Source: JALZMG01 sp963739975
GTDB lineage: Bacteria; Actinomycetota; Acidimicrobiia; Acidimicrobiales; Ilumatobacteraceae
Reading direction: 5' to 3'
DNA: 64,000 nt
NCBI GenBank assembly: GCA_963739975.1
Contig: CAVUCK010000005.1
Span: forward strand, 372,001 to 436,000
The notes beneath the pieces are model-generated. The model was given only the letters and a program-made list of their open reading frames with translations. It was not told the DNA's origin and made no database searches. A program made the translations under genes and the position numbers. Position 1 is the stretch's first letter. Every line of letters begins with the position of its first letter. Below, piece after piece: positions 10,249 to 21,578 of the stretch.

Positions 10249-10857
10249 ATGTTGCTCACCACCTGTTGCGCCGGCTGCGACACGCCGGGTCAAGCGCTGT
10301 GCCGCACCTGCCGGTTTGCCCTGCTCGCCCGCCACGCCCCACCCGCGCCTGCCGGCGTGATCGTCGCCGTGTCGTTCGCCGGCCGTGCTCGGGACGTGCT
10401 GCTCGGGTTCAAGTACCGCAACCGGCGGCCGGTGGCCGGCCACCTCGCCGGTCTGCTCGTCAACCGGCTGGCGCGGGCCGGGCAGCGAGTTGACGTGGTC
10501 ACCTGGGCCCCGACGGGGGCCGGACGGCGGCGGGGGCGCGGCTACGACCAGGCCGAGCTGATCGCCCGAGCCGTGGCGCGCCAGCTGGGTGTGCCGTGCC
10601 GGCGCCTGCTCGAACGGGGCGGTACTGCCGGCGCGCAGACGGGTCGAAGTCGCGCCGGCCGGCTGGTCGGCCCGGCGTTCCGGGCCAGCCCACGGGTCCC
10701 CGCCGGTCGGGTGCTCGTGGTGGACGACGTCGTCACGACCGGTGCCACCCTGCGGGCGGCCGAGCGGACACTGCGTGCGGCGGGCGCCACGCACGTGGTC
10801 CAGGCGGCCGTCGCCGCGACGCCCGGCGAACGGTCCGTCACGCAGCAGGTCGCGTGA
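10249..10857 (+). CDS. comF: ComF family amidophosphoribosyltransferase-like protein
   Basis: A 202-residue ComF-type protein. The N-terminus carries a zinc-finger-like pair of CxxC motifs (CCAGC and CRTC), and the C-terminal half is a type I phosphoribosyltransferase domain with the PRPP loop VLVVDDVVTTGATL. ComF proteins are needed for DNA uptake in competent bacteria, but the family is widespread in non-competent species and its enzymatic role is unclear. ATG 10249 was chosen because it starts the finger; the frame is open far upstream through the tandem repeat. It stands alone in front of the proline-rich membrane protein gene. Confidence 0.85.
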   Translation: MLLTTCCAGCDTPGQALCRTCRFALLARHAPPAPAGVIVAVSFAGRARDVLLGFKYRNRRPVAGHLAGLLVNRLARAGQRVDVVTWAPTGAGRRRGRGYDQAELIARAVARQLGVPCRRLLERGGTAGAQTGRSRAGRLVGPAFRASPRVPAGRVLVVDDVVTTGATLRAAERTLRAAGATHVVQAAVAATPGERSVTQQVA

Positions 10858-10908
10858 CCCATCGAGCGCCTACCGTGCGGGGATGCACCTGGACGAAGCA
10901 GCGTCGAC

Positions 10909-11613
10909 GTGAGTGATTCGGGCGGAACCGTCCCGCCGCCGCCCCCGCCCTCGTCGTCGGGCGACGTCCCGCCGCCTCCGCCCTCGTCGTCGGGCGACGT
11001 CCCGCCGCCGCCCCCACCCTCGTCGTCGGGCATCGTCCCACCGCCGCCTCCGCCGGGTGCCGGTCCACCTGGTCGCGGTGGTCCTCCCGGCCCACCGAGC
11101 CAGCCGCCGGGCCCGGCGGGCCCGGGCGGCCCGCCCCCGCCGCCGGGCTTCACCGCCGCCGGGCCGCCGAGCCCGGGCGGCGGGAACACGCCACTGATCA
11201 TCGGCGTCGTGGTCGTCGCCGTGCTGGTGGTGGTCGGCGTCGTGGTGTTCTTCCTGACCCGCGGCGACGACGACGACGACTCGTCGTCCGATCCCGTCGA
11301 CACCGAGGTCAGCATCGAGGTCACCGACCCGGACGAGACCGATCCGAGCGAACCGCCGGCCACGACGGGCGGGCCGGATCCGACGGCGTCGGGCGACATC
11401 CCGCCGCCCGGGGAAGAACCCGACGGCCTGGGGTCCGACGAGGCGCTGAACGAGCTCGCCCAGAACTGCTACGACGGCGACATGGGCGCCTGCGACGACC
11501 TCTTCTTCGATGCCGAGGAGGATTCGACCTACGAGAGCTATGGCGACTCGTGCGCTGGCCGGCAGCCCGAGAACACCGGCATCACCTGCGTCAACGCCTT
11601 CCCAGACGAGTAG
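10909..11613 (+). CDS. Proline-rich single-pass membrane protein
   Basis: A 234-residue protein: a cytoplasmic-looking N-terminus of repeated poly-proline blocks spaced by SSSGDV/SSSGIV (residues 7-50), a glycine/proline stretch, one strong transmembrane helix at about 95-120 and an acidic linker. It ends in a small C-terminal module, NELAQNCYDGDMGACDDLFF plus a second cysteine-containing half. That four-cysteine module recurs at the C-terminus of many actinobacterial membrane proteins and is probably extracytoplasmic and disulphide-bonded. Function unknown. Start GTG 10909 directly follows comF by 51 bases. Confidence 0.75.
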   Translation: MSDSGGTVPPPPPPSSSGDVPPPPPSSSGDVPPPPPPSSSGIVPPPPPPGAGPPGRGGPPGPPSQPPGPAGPGGPPPPPGFTAAGPPSPGGGNTPLIIGVVVVAVLVVVGVVVFFLTRGDDDDDSSSDPVDTEVSIEVTDPDETDPSEPPATTGGPDPTASGDIPPPGEEPDGLGSDEALNELAQNCYDGDMGACDDLFFDAEEDSTYESYGDSCAGRQPENTGITCVNAFPDE

Positions 11614-11653
11614 GAGCCGGGCTGGCGAGCTGAGCGATGAGCGGTCCTGACGT

Positions 11654-11716
11654 CTTCGTCCTCGTGGTCCGCGAAATGGTTGCTGAGCAACCATTTCGCG
11701 GACCACGAGGACGAAG
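11654..11716. repeat. Long perfect palindrome, family A copy 1
   Basis: A 63-bp palindrome with perfect 31-bp arms around a single central G. The central part reads GGTTGCT-G-AGCAACC flanked by CCGCGAAAT and its complement. It lies between the proline-rich protein gene and secA. Two related copies are at 24470-24516 and 25469-25521. Confidence 0.9.
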
Positions 11717-11775
11717 CAGCTCGTACGTGCTCCCGCCGGAGGCCATCCGGGGCAGCCGGTAGGCTCGTCCCCCGC

Positions 11776-14634
<2,859 letters not shown>

Positions 14635-14724
14635 CGACGCCTTCGGCGCCGTGTCTGGACACGTCGGAGCTGCGGTCGGGGGCCGAAGCGTCGATGAAAC
14701 CACCAACGTCTGACGTCGACTGAC

Positions 14725-15966
14725 ATGCGGGACTTCACGGATGAGCTGCGCGAGCTGCGCCGCCGCCTCGCCGAAGCCGAGACCTACCTCCACGTCGGCG
14801 ACGCGCGCAGCCGGCTGACCGAGCTGGAAGCAGAGATGGGCCGGCCGGACCTGTGGGACGACGCCGAAGCGGCCAAGGCGTTGTCGGCCGAGTACGCCAC
14901 GGTGCGCGACGACGTGGCCACGTACGACGCGCTGGCGTCGTCGCTGGAGGACGCCGAGGTGCTCCACCAGCTGGCTCGCGAGGAGGACGACGAGTCCCAG
15001 GAGCCGGAGATCGCCGCCGGGCTGGCCAAGACCGCCCGCGGCCTCGACCAACTCGACCTGCGCAGCCTCTTCACCGGCGAGCACGACGAAGCCGACTGCA
15101 TCGTGCAGATCAACGCCAAGGACGGCGGGGTCGACGCCCAGGACTGGAGCGAGATGCTGCTGCGGATGTACGAGCGGTGGGCCGAGCGCAAGGGCTTCCG
15201 CTTCGGCGTCGACGCCGTGTCCGAGGGCACGGAGGCCGGCATCCTGTCGGCCGAGTTCACGCTCGGCGGGCGGTACGCGTACGGCCTGATGACGAGCGAG
15301 CGGGGCACGCACCGGCTGGTGCGGATCAGCCCGTTCGACAACCAGGGCCGGCGCCAGACGAGCTTCGCCGCCGTCCAGGTCTGGCCGCAGATGGACGATC
15401 CGGACGTCACGCTCGACGATTCGGACATCCGGATGGAAGTGTTCCGAGCGTCGGGCGCCGGCGGCCAGCACGTCAACAAGACGTCGTCGGCGGTGCGGCT
15501 GATCCACGAGCCGACCGGGTTGATCGCCTCCTCGCAGGAGGAGCGCAGCCAGCTGCAGAACCGGGAGAAGGCGCTCGGCCGGCTGAAGGCGATGGTCGCC
15601 GCCAAGGTCGAGGAGGAGCGGGCCGCCGAGATGGACGCCATCGGCGGCAAGCAGGCGCAGGTCGGCTGGGGGAGCCAGATCCGCTCCTACGTCGTCCAGC
15701 CGTACCAGATGGTCAAGGACCTGCGCACCGACGTCGAATCGGGCAACGTCGCCGGCGTGCTCGACGGCGACCTCGACGAGTTCATGGAGGGTTACCTCCG
15801 CTGGCGCCGCGCCGAGTCCGACGGCCCGCCCGCTGAGGGCGCCGAGCGTTCCCGATCTTGCTTCACCGTTTCCGCCACCGGTGGCGACAACGGTGACGCA
15901 AACCCGGGTTGGCCTGTCGAACGCTCGGGCTGGCGCTTCGGGCATGCTCGGTTGGCGGCGTCGTGA
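14725..15966 (+). CDS. prfB: Peptide chain release factor 2
   Basis: Class I release factor for UGA/UAA. It shows the SPF codon-recognition tripeptide in VRISPFDNQ and the catalytic GAGGQHVNKTSSAVR. The family's natural end is near YLRWRRAESDG, at about residue 365. Here the frame stays open for roughly 45 more residues of low-complexity, non-conserved sequence, through a terminator-like hairpin. It overlaps the 3' end of the opposite flavoprotein gene by 175 bases. The stop codon may have been lost by mutation or a base error. Unlike enterobacterial prfB there is no in-frame UGA frameshift site near codon 26. Confidence 0.93.
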   Translation: MRDFTDELRELRRRLAEAETYLHVGDARSRLTELEAEMGRPDLWDDAEAAKALSAEYATVRDDVATYDALASSLEDAEVLHQLAREEDDESQEPEIAAGLAKTARGLDQLDLRSLFTGEHDEADCIVQINAKDGGVDAQDWSEMLLRMYERWAERKGFRFGVDAVSEGTEAGILSAEFTLGGRYAYGLMTSERGTHRLVRISPFDNQGRRQTSFAAVQVWPQMDDPDVTLDDSDIRMEVFRASGAGGQHVNKTSSAVRLIHEPTGLIASSQEERSQLQNREKALGRLKAMVAAKVEEERAAEMDAIGGKQAQVGWGSQIRSYVVQPYQMVKDLRTDVESGNVAGVLDGDLDEFMEGYLRWRRAESDGPPAEGAERSRSCFTVSATGGDNGDANPGWPVERSGWRFGHARLAAS

Positions 15967-17294
15967 ATCGGAGGTCGGCGGCGACGCGCGGCCACGGTCT
16001 TACCTCGCGATCGTTCGCCGAGCGCGACGAGTTCGTCGCGGGTCGGGCCGATGGCGGTCGGTGGGCGCCAGCCGGTCTGGTACACGGCGCGGGCCAGCGG
16101 CTCGGCGGCCGCGAGCGACGCGGGCAGCGCGGTCATGGCCATGAAGCCGGCCACGAGTGGACCGATCCGAGGGTCGGCCTCCGCGGCGGCGGCAATCGCC
16201 ATCGAGGTCAAGGGCCGGGCGAGATCGATGTCGTGGCCGTGCCAGCGGCGCACCGTTTCGGCGTCGAATGCGAGATGGTCCTCGACCCACGGGCGAATCC
16301 AGGTGTCGCACCAGGTGCCGAACGGGTCGGCGATGGTGGCAGGGTCGGCGCCGGAGTCGAGCAGCTGGAGGAGTGCGCCGATCTGCAGGCTGGCCATGGC
16401 CAAGCCCCGGCCCGCGGTGGGAGCGGTCGTAGACACCGCGTCGCCGACGGCGACCAAGCCGGGCCGGCCGAGCTGGCGTCGGTAGGTGTTGAGAAGTCCA
16501 CCGCCGATCAAGACATCACTGGTGGGGGTGGCGACGGCAGGGTCGGTCCATTCGGCGAGGCCGGGGATCGCCCGGCTGGCGGCTTCGAACGCGCTGAGGT
16601 GACGCAGGACGCCGAGGCCGGCATCGGCGGTCGGCCGGATGATCACTGCCGAGACGTGCCCGTGCTCGTGGGGGAAGACGTAACTGTCGTAGCCGTGGAA
16701 CATGCCACTCCACGCGAACGGCCGGATCAGCGGCCCCGCAGCCGCGCCGCGGGCCCGCCGGTAGGTACGGGACACGTACGCCATGCCGGTGTCGCCACCG
16801 AGCTCAGGCGGTGGGGCCAGCCGGGAGAGGCGGCCGCTGGCGTCGACGACCAGATCAGCGCTCGTCGTGGCCCCGTCGATCACGGCGCCCACGATCCGGC
16901 CGTCATGCTCGGCGAATCCGTCGACGTGCCCGATCGCAACGGTCATCCCATCGACCGAGGCCGCCGCCCGCCGCAGCGCCCGCTCGTAGGTGATGCGGCG
17001 GGACCGCACCCCGATCGCTGGCGAGGTCGCCCCGAGGGCGGGCAACTCGATCGGTTCGGCGCCGAGGGTGACCCACGTCCGCCACGCCTCGGGCCATTCG
17101 GCGACCAGCAGGTCGTGGACCTGTGGGCGGAAGCCGTGCGCTTGGTCGAACTGCATCACGCCGCGGCGCCGCCAGGAGCCGTCGGGTGCCGGGCCGGAGT
17201 CGCGGTCGACGGTGACGACCCGGTGGCCGCGCCGGGCCAGCACGGCGCCCAGCGTGAGGCCGGTAGGTCCGGCCCCGATGATGATCACGTCCAT
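15792..17294 (-). CDS. FAD-dependent monooxygenase-like oxidoreductase
   Basis: A flavoprotein of the PHBH-like (class A monooxygenase/geranylgeranyl reductase) fold. It has an N-terminal Rossmann motif, IIIGAGPTGLTLGAVLARRG, a DASGR element in the middle, and the second FAD motif VAVGDAVSTTAPTAGRGLAMA. The substrate is unknown. Start ATG 17294 is divergent from the TetR gene 85 bases away, with a palindromic operator between them, so TetR probably controls it. The last 60 or so residues (after GKTVAARRR) are arginine/proline-rich. They run antisense into the prfB tail and look like readthrough rather than conserved sequence. The pair separates prfB from ftsE, which suggests insertion. Confidence 0.8.
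   Translation of the reverse strand: MDVIIIGAGPTGLTLGAVLARRGHRVVTVDRDSGPAPDGSWRRRGVMQFDQAHGFRPQVHDLLVAEWPEAWRTWVTLGAEPIELPALGATSPAIGVRSRRITYERALRRAAASVDGMTVAIGHVDGFAEHDGRIVGAVIDGATTSADLVVDASGRLSRLAPPPELGGDTGMAYVSRTYRRARGAAAGPLIRPFAWSGMFHGYDSYVFPHEHGHVSAVIIRPTADAGLGVLRHLSAFEAASRAIPGLAEWTDPAVATPTSDVLIGGGLLNTYRRQLGRPGLVAVGDAVSTTAPTAGRGLAMASLQIGALLQLLDSGADPATIADPFGTWCDTWIRPWVEDHLAFDAETVRRWHGHDIDLARPLTSMAIAAAAEADPRIGPLVAGFMAMTALPASLAAAEPLARAVYQTGWRPPTAIGPTRDELVALGERSRGKTVAARRRRPPIHDAANRACPKRQPERSTGQPGFASPLSPPVAETVKQDRERSAPSAGGPSDSARRQRR
15864..15895. terminator. Bidirectional hairpin between prfB and the flavoprotein gene
   Basis: Outer arms CACCGTT (15864-15870) and AACGGTG (15889-15895) enclose a perfect 14-bp palindrome, CGCCACCGGTGGCG (15873-15886). 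It lies past the conserved ends of both converging proteins but inside both open frames, which suggests the true coding ends were before it. Confidence 0.6.
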
Positions 17295-17307
17295 GGTTCA
17301 TCTTTCG

Positions 17308-17342
17308 TTACACTGATAGGATGTTGATTACACTAGTAGTGT
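17308..17342. promoter_or_regulatory. Putative TetR operator in divergent promoter
   Basis: An AT-richer 85-base gap separates the flavoprotein and TetR starts. It holds the perfect inverted repeat ACACTAGTAGTGT at 17330-17342 and a half-site direct repeat, TTACACT, at 17308 and 17328 (20 bases apart). This layout is typical of a TetR-family regulator controlling itself and the divergent gene. Confidence 0.6.
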
Positions 17343-17379
17343 TGTCAAGTGGGGTGGCGGGGACGACGGAAGGGTTGGC

Positions 17380-18018
17380 GTGACGGACGGCGCCCGCCCA
17401 TACCGCTCGGCTCTGCGCAGCGAGCAGTCCCGGGCCACTCGTCGACGGATCGTCGACGCCGGGGCCGAGCTGTTCATCGCGCGCGGGTACGTCCCGACGA
17501 CCATGGACGCCATCGCCGAGCGCGCCGGAGTCGGACGCAAGACCGTGTTCACCTCGGTCGGCGGCAAGGCGGCGGTGCTCAAGTTGGCCTTCGACTGGAC
17601 CCTCGCCGGCGACGACGAACCGGTGGCGCTCGCCGACCGCCCCGAGATGCAGCGCCTGATGCGGGACGAGGATCCCGTCACGTTGCTCGCCGGGTGGATG
17701 GCGATCAACGCCGCCATCAGCCGGCGTCTGGCGCACCTCTACCATGTCCTGGTCGTCGCGGCTGACGCCGATCCCGACGCCGCGACCCTCCTGGCGACGA
17801 CCGACGAACAGCGCGCCGATGGCGCCCGCGCGGTCGTCGGGCGAATCGCCGCCCTCGGCGGGCTCGGGCCCGGCCTCGAGCCCGATCAGGCTGCCGCGAT
17901 CGCCGAGGTGCTGATCGACCCGATGCTCTACCAACGCCTCGTCGGCCTCCACGGCTGGCCGTTCGAGACCTACGTCGAGCACCTGCAGCGAATCGCCGTC
18001 GCGTCGCTCCTCGCCTGA
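17380..18018 (+). CDS. TetR/AcrR family transcriptional regulator
   Basis: A 212-residue repressor-type protein. The N-terminal helix-turn-helix is clear (TRRRIVDAGAELFIARGY then TTMDAIAERAGVGRKTVF, about residues 20-65) and is followed by an all-helical ligand-binding domain. It is transcribed away from a flavin monooxygenase gene across a palindromic operator, so it most likely represses that gene and itself until a ligand, perhaps the monooxygenase substrate, binds. GTG 17380 starts VTDGARPYRSALRSEQ. The ligand is not predictable. Confidence 0.88.
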   Translation: MTDGARPYRSALRSEQSRATRRRIVDAGAELFIARGYVPTTMDAIAERAGVGRKTVFTSVGGKAAVLKLAFDWTLAGDDEPVALADRPEMQRLMRDEDPVTLLAGWMAINAAISRRLAHLYHVLVVAADADPDAATLLATTDEQRADGARAVVGRIAALGGLGPGLEPDQAAAIAEVLIDPMLYQRLVGLHGWPFETYVEHLQRIAVASLLA

Positions 18019-18195
18019 GCGTGCGCGGTGCGCGTGCAGCCGCGGCACCGGCGGATGATCGGGGAGCTCGCCATCGCCGGCCCGTTCGCCGGGCGCTGAC
18101 GCCGACACGCCGCAGCAGTTCGTGACGCGGGTCGCGACCTCACTTCGTGGTGACGCACCGGTAACCTGCGATCCGCTTCGTCACGGAACTGACAC

Positions 18196-18873
18196 ATGAT
18201 TCGCCTCGAGAACGTCTCCAAGCACTATCAGCACGACGTCGTCGCCGTCCGCGACGCCAGCTTCGACGTGCCCAAGGGCGAGTTCGTGTTCCTCGTCGGC
18301 CCGTCGGGCTCCGGCAAGAGCACCTTGCTGCGGCTGCTCAACCGCCAGGAGCGCCCGGAGAAGGGCTCGGTGTGGGTCGCCGGCCGGAACATCATCGACA
18401 TGCCATCGGGCCGGGTGCCGCAGCTGCGGCGCAACATCGGCAACATCTTCCAGGACTTCAAGCTGCTGTTGAACAAGACCGTCTTCGAGAACGTGGCGTT
18501 CGCTCAAGAGGTCGTCGGCAAGCCGAAGCACGTGATCAAGCAGCAGGTGCCGGCCGTCCTCGACCTCGTCGGCCTCGCTGGCAAGGAGGACCGCTTTCCG
18601 CACCAGCTGTCGGGAGGTGAGCAGCAGCGCGTGTCGATTGCCCGGGCGTTCGTCAACCGCCCGCTGATCCTGCTCGCCGACGAGCCGACGGGAAACCTCG
18701 ACCCGGCCACCGGCGAGGGCATCATGCGCCTGCTCGGGCGGATCAACCAGACCGGCACCACGGTGCTGATGGCGACCCATGACCAGCGCATCGTGAACAT
18801 GATGCGCAAACGGGTGATCCAGCTCGACCGCGGCGTGATCGTGCGTGACCAGGCCCGCGGGGTGTACGAGTGA
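18196..18873 (+). CDS. ftsE: Cell division ATP-binding protein FtsE
   Basis: The ABC-type ATPase that works with FtsX at the division septum to control peptidoglycan hydrolases. The 225-residue protein has Walker A GPSGSGKST, the Q-loop region NIFQDFKLLLNKTVFENV, signature LSGGEQQR, Walker B LLADEPTGNLD and switch histidine ATHD. The stop overlaps the ftsX start by four bases (GTGA), indicating translational coupling. In many actinobacteria ftsEX follows prfB, as here except for the inserted flavoprotein/TetR pair. Confidence 0.95.
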   Translation: MIRLENVSKHYQHDVVAVRDASFDVPKGEFVFLVGPSGSGKSTLLRLLNRQERPEKGSVWVAGRNIIDMPSGRVPQLRRNIGNIFQDFKLLLNKTVFENVAFAQEVVGKPKHVIKQQVPAVLDLVGLAGKEDRFPHQLSGGEQQRVSIARAFVNRPLILLADEPTGNLDPATGEGIMRLLGRINQTGTTVLMATHDQRIVNMMRKRVIQLDRGVIVRDQARGVYE

Positions 18874-19772
18874 TCTCCCGCTTGGGGTACACGTTTCGCG
18901 AGACGTGGGCGAGCTTCCGCCGCAACATGACGTTGACCGTGGCGGCGATCATCACCGCCGCCGTCTCGCTGCTGATCTTCGGGTTGACGCTGTTGATGCA
19001 GCGCGGCTTCGACAACCTCCTCGTGGCCTGGGAGGGCGACGTGGAGATGATCGTCTACCTCAACTCGGGTGCCACCGACGATCAGCGCGTGCTGGTGCAG
19101 AACGCCCTGGATTCGCAGTCCCAGCTGATCAGCGCGTTCACCTACTGCGACACGGCGTGCTCGCTCGACGAGGCGCAGCGCCTGCTGGCCGGTGACCCGA
19201 GCACGCTCGAGCTGCTCACCGAGACCAACATCCCGACGCAGTACAAGGTGGTCCCGACGGACGCCACGGACGTCGACTCACTGCGCCAGCTGCGCGAGGG
19301 CTTGCGTGAGCTCCCCAACGTGCAGCGCATCGTGCTGGCCGACGAGCAGCTCGACGTGATCTCCGAGCTCAAGGGATTCGTGGGTCTCTACACCCTCATC
19401 CTGTCGATCGTCCTGCTGTTCGCCGCGATCCTGCTCATCTGGAACACCATCCGAACCGCCATGTTCGCCCGAAGACGGGAGATCGAGGTGATGAAGCTGG
19501 TCGGCGCCACCGACTGGTTCATCCGCGTCCCGTTCATGCTCGAGGGGCTGATCCAGGGGTTCATCGGCGGCTTGGCGGCGTGCGGCGGGCTCTGGCTGAT
19601 CAACAACCGGTGGACCGCCGGCGTCGGCGACTTCCCGCCCGACAGCGGGTTCGCCGCGCTCGTCGTGACCGACGGCTACGACTGGTGGGTGATGCTGATC
19701 ATCATCGCCATCGGCATGGTCGCCGGCGCCATCGGCTCCGGCATCGCCGCCAGCCGCTTCCTCGACGTGTAG
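18870..19772 (+). CDS. ftsX: Cell division protein FtsX
   Basis: A 300-residue membrane partner of FtsE. It has one transmembrane helix near residues 20-45, a large extracellular domain of about 120 residues that includes a CDTAC cysteine pair, then three more helices between about 165 and 295, the standard FtsX topology. The segment MFARRREIEVMKLVGATDWFIRVPFMLEG is cytoplasmic and typical of the family. GTG 18870 overlaps ftsE by four bases. In mycobacteria smpB follows; here a PRC-barrel gene does. Confidence 0.94.
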   Translation: MISRLGYTFRETWASFRRNMTLTVAAIITAAVSLLIFGLTLLMQRGFDNLLVAWEGDVEMIVYLNSGATDDQRVLVQNALDSQSQLISAFTYCDTACSLDEAQRLLAGDPSTLELLTETNIPTQYKVVPTDATDVDSLRQLREGLRELPNVQRIVLADEQLDVISELKGFVGLYTLILSIVLLFAAILLIWNTIRTAMFARRREIEVMKLVGATDWFIRVPFMLEGLIQGFIGGLAACGGLWLINNRWTAGVGDFPPDSGFAALVVTDGYDWWVMLIIIAIGMVAGAIGSGIAASRFLDV

Positions 19773-19824
19773 GCGTCGCCCCGGTCGGGCACGTCTACGT
19801 GGCGGGCCCAACGGAGGAGCAGCC

Positions 19825-20166
19825 ATGTCGATGTGGGACTATCGGGACGAGGTCGAGCTGAGCGACGTCGGCATCGTCGGCTACGAGGTCGAGGCAACGG
19901 ATGGCCGGATCGGCACGATCGACGAGTCGAGCGCCGATGCCGGGAGCGCCTACGTCGTCGTGGACACGGGGTTCTGGATCTTCGGGAAGAAGCGCCTGAT
20001 CCCCGCCGGCGTCGTCGAGCGGGTCGACGACGATGCCAAGCGGGTGTTCATCGGCATGACCAAGGAGCAGGTCAAAGCCGCTCCGGACTTCGAGGACGAC
20101 CACCGGTCCCGCCGCGAGGAGCACGCCAACTACTACGAGCCGTACGGGCGGGCCGACGAGGTCTAG
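19825..20166 (+). CDS. PRC-barrel domain protein
   Basis: A 113-residue acidic protein containing a PRC-barrel-like beta domain: an IVGYEVEATDGRIGTIDE-type opening, a central VVDTGFWIFGKKRLIPAGVV, and RVFIGMTKEQVKAAP. Such domains occur in ribosome maturation factor RimM, photosynthetic reaction centre H subunits and stress proteins; this single-domain form has no assigned function. A GGAGGAGCAGCC ribosome site precedes ATG 19825. It occupies the place next to ftsX where smpB is often found. Confidence 0.75.
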   Translation: MSMWDYRDEVELSDVGIVGYEVEATDGRIGTIDESSADAGSAYVVVDTGFWIFGKKRLIPAGVVERVDDDAKRVFIGMTKEQVKAAPDFEDDHRSRREEHANYYEPYGRADEV

Positions 20167-20331
20167 ATGAGGTCTAGTTGGTCGATTCCGAGGGATTGGC
20201 CTCAGAGCGGTCCGCAACCGGACGACGTGCAGGCTCGATCACCACGGTTGATTGCTCTGGAAGGAGGCGGGTGTGGTCACGCGGACGCGATCGCCGTCGA
20301 AGTGCGAGCTGTCGGCGCGGAGATCGATCGT

Positions 20332-20386
20332 TCTGGCTCACACTTCGCGACCAGGACCGTCCAGTGGCTCGAAGTGTGAGACCAGA
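20332..20386. terminator. Hairpin in convergent gap
   Basis: The gap between the PRC-barrel gene (plus) and the methyltransferase gene (minus) spans 20167-20469. Its only structure I see is this stem: CTCACACTTCG (20337-20347) pairs perfectly with 20370-20380, and an outer TCTGG/CCAGA extension is separated by one bulged base. It probably serves both genes. The rest of the gap shows no gene. Confidence 0.65.
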
Positions 20387-20469
20387 CGGCGGAAACCCGC
20401 TGCGTAACGTCACAGTTCCTGCTCCTGGAACTTGTCATCTCGTGGCGGGCCGGCGACGTGCGGTAGGGC

Positions 20470-21126
20470 TCAGCGCTTGCGGATCAGCGTCAGGCCATCC
20501 GAGACGGGGAGGATGCAGCTCTCCACGCGGTCGTCCGCGGTGACGTGATCGTTGAAGGCCCGAATTGCCACGGTGCTCTCGTCGTCGTCTGCCGGGTCGG
20601 TCACCCGTCCCGACCACAGCGTGTTGTCCACGAGGACGACGCCGCCGGGCCGGACGTGTGGCACGAGCTCGTCGTAGTAGGCGGTGTAGCTCGGTTTGTC
20701 GGCGTCGATGAAGGCCAGGTCGATCGACGCCTCCGTGGGCAGGGCGCGCAGCGTGTCGAGCGCCGGGGCGATGCGCAGCTCGATGCGGTCATCGAGGCCG
20801 GCGGCGGTCCACGCCTCGCGGGCCAGCGCCGTGTACTCCTCGCTGACGTCGCAGCACAACAAGCGGCCGCCCGGCGCCAGCCCACGGGCGATGCAGATGG
20901 AGGAGTACCCGGTGAACGTGCCGACCTCGACCGCATTCGTCGCCCCGATCAGGCGCGTCAGCAGCGTCAGCAGCGCACCCTCCTCCCCGGACACCTGCAT
21001 CGCGGCGATGCGGCCGAGCTCGGCCGTGCGCCGCTGGAGATCGCGCAACACCTGGTCCGCAGCGGTGGCGTGGGCGCCGATGTAGGCGGCGATCTCGGCG
21101 GGGACGATGCTCGGGCGGTCGGCCAT
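20470..21126 (-). CDS. SAM-dependent O-methyltransferase (class I, COMT/CCoAMT-like)
   Basis: A 218-residue protein of the family-3 O-methyltransferases (caffeoyl-CoA type, PF01596). The SAM motif is VEVGTFTGYSSICIARGL, followed by the acidic loop LLCCDVSEEY and FIDADKPSYTAYYD, which carries the metal-binding aspartates, then VLVDNTLWSGRV. Family members methylate catechol-like hydroxyls with a divalent metal; the substrate here is unknown. It is divergent from the haemoglobin gene with only 23 bases between starts, so the promoters overlap. Confidence 0.88.
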   Translation of the reverse strand: MADRPSIVPAEIAAYIGAHATAADQVLRDLQRRTAELGRIAAMQVSGEEGALLTLLTRLIGATNAVEVGTFTGYSSICIARGLAPGGRLLCCDVSEEYTALAREAWTAAGLDDRIELRIAPALDTLRALPTEASIDLAFIDADKPSYTAYYDELVPHVRPGGVVLVDNTLWSGRVTDPADDDESTVAIRAFNDHVTADDRVESCILPVSDGLTLIRKR

Positions 21127-21149
21127 CCGGCGACGGTACCGTCGCGGCG

Positions 21150-21575
21150 GTGGAGCCAGCGCAGCTGTACGCCGCCGTCGGTGGTGCGCCGTTCTTCGAG
21201 CGGTTGGTGGGCGCGTTCTACGACGGCGTGGCGACCGACCCGGTGCTGCTGCCGCTGTACCCCGAGGCACCGGACCTGAAGGGCGCCCGCCGCCGCTTGA
21301 CCCTGTTCCTGATCCAGTACTGGGGCGGGCCGGCGACGTACTCCGACGAGCGGGGACATCCGCGCCTGCGCCTGCGCCACCTGCCGTTCGCCATCGGTCC
21401 CGCCGAACGGGACGCCTGGCTGGCGCACATGACACGGGCCGTCGATGTGGCGACCGGCGATCTGCCACCCGCGGCGGCGTCCGATGTCCGTGAGCTCCTG
21501 CTCGGGTACTTCGTCCCGGCGTCCGAGCAGCTGCGCAACGACACCGGTCTGCCGATCAGCTCAGCGCGGCGGTAG
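21150..21575 (+). CDS. glbO: Truncated haemoglobin, group II (HbO type)
   Basis: A 141-residue 2-over-2 globin. The group II signature YWGGPATYSDERGHPRLRLRH is clear, with the proximal histidine inside it, and distal-side aromatic residues lie in the FFERLVGAFYDGV segment. Actinobacterial HbO binds oxygen with high affinity and is linked to membrane respiration and oxidative or nitrosative stress. The start is GTG 21150; no ATG alternative fits. The ABC transporter ATPase gene starts three bases after its stop, so they may be co-transcribed. Confidence 0.92.
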   Translation: MEPAQLYAAVGGAPFFERLVGAFYDGVATDPVLLPLYPEAPDLKGARRRLTLFLIQYWGGPATYSDERGHPRLRLRHLPFAIGPAERDAWLAHMTRAVDVATGDLPPAAASDVRELLLGYFVPASEQLRNDTGLPISSARR

Positions 21576-21578
21576 TCG

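Noticed and set aside
14725..14830. Programmed frameshift in prfB
   Set aside because: No in-frame TGA or CTTTGAC-like slippery site near codon 26; the frame is continuous from ATG 14725.
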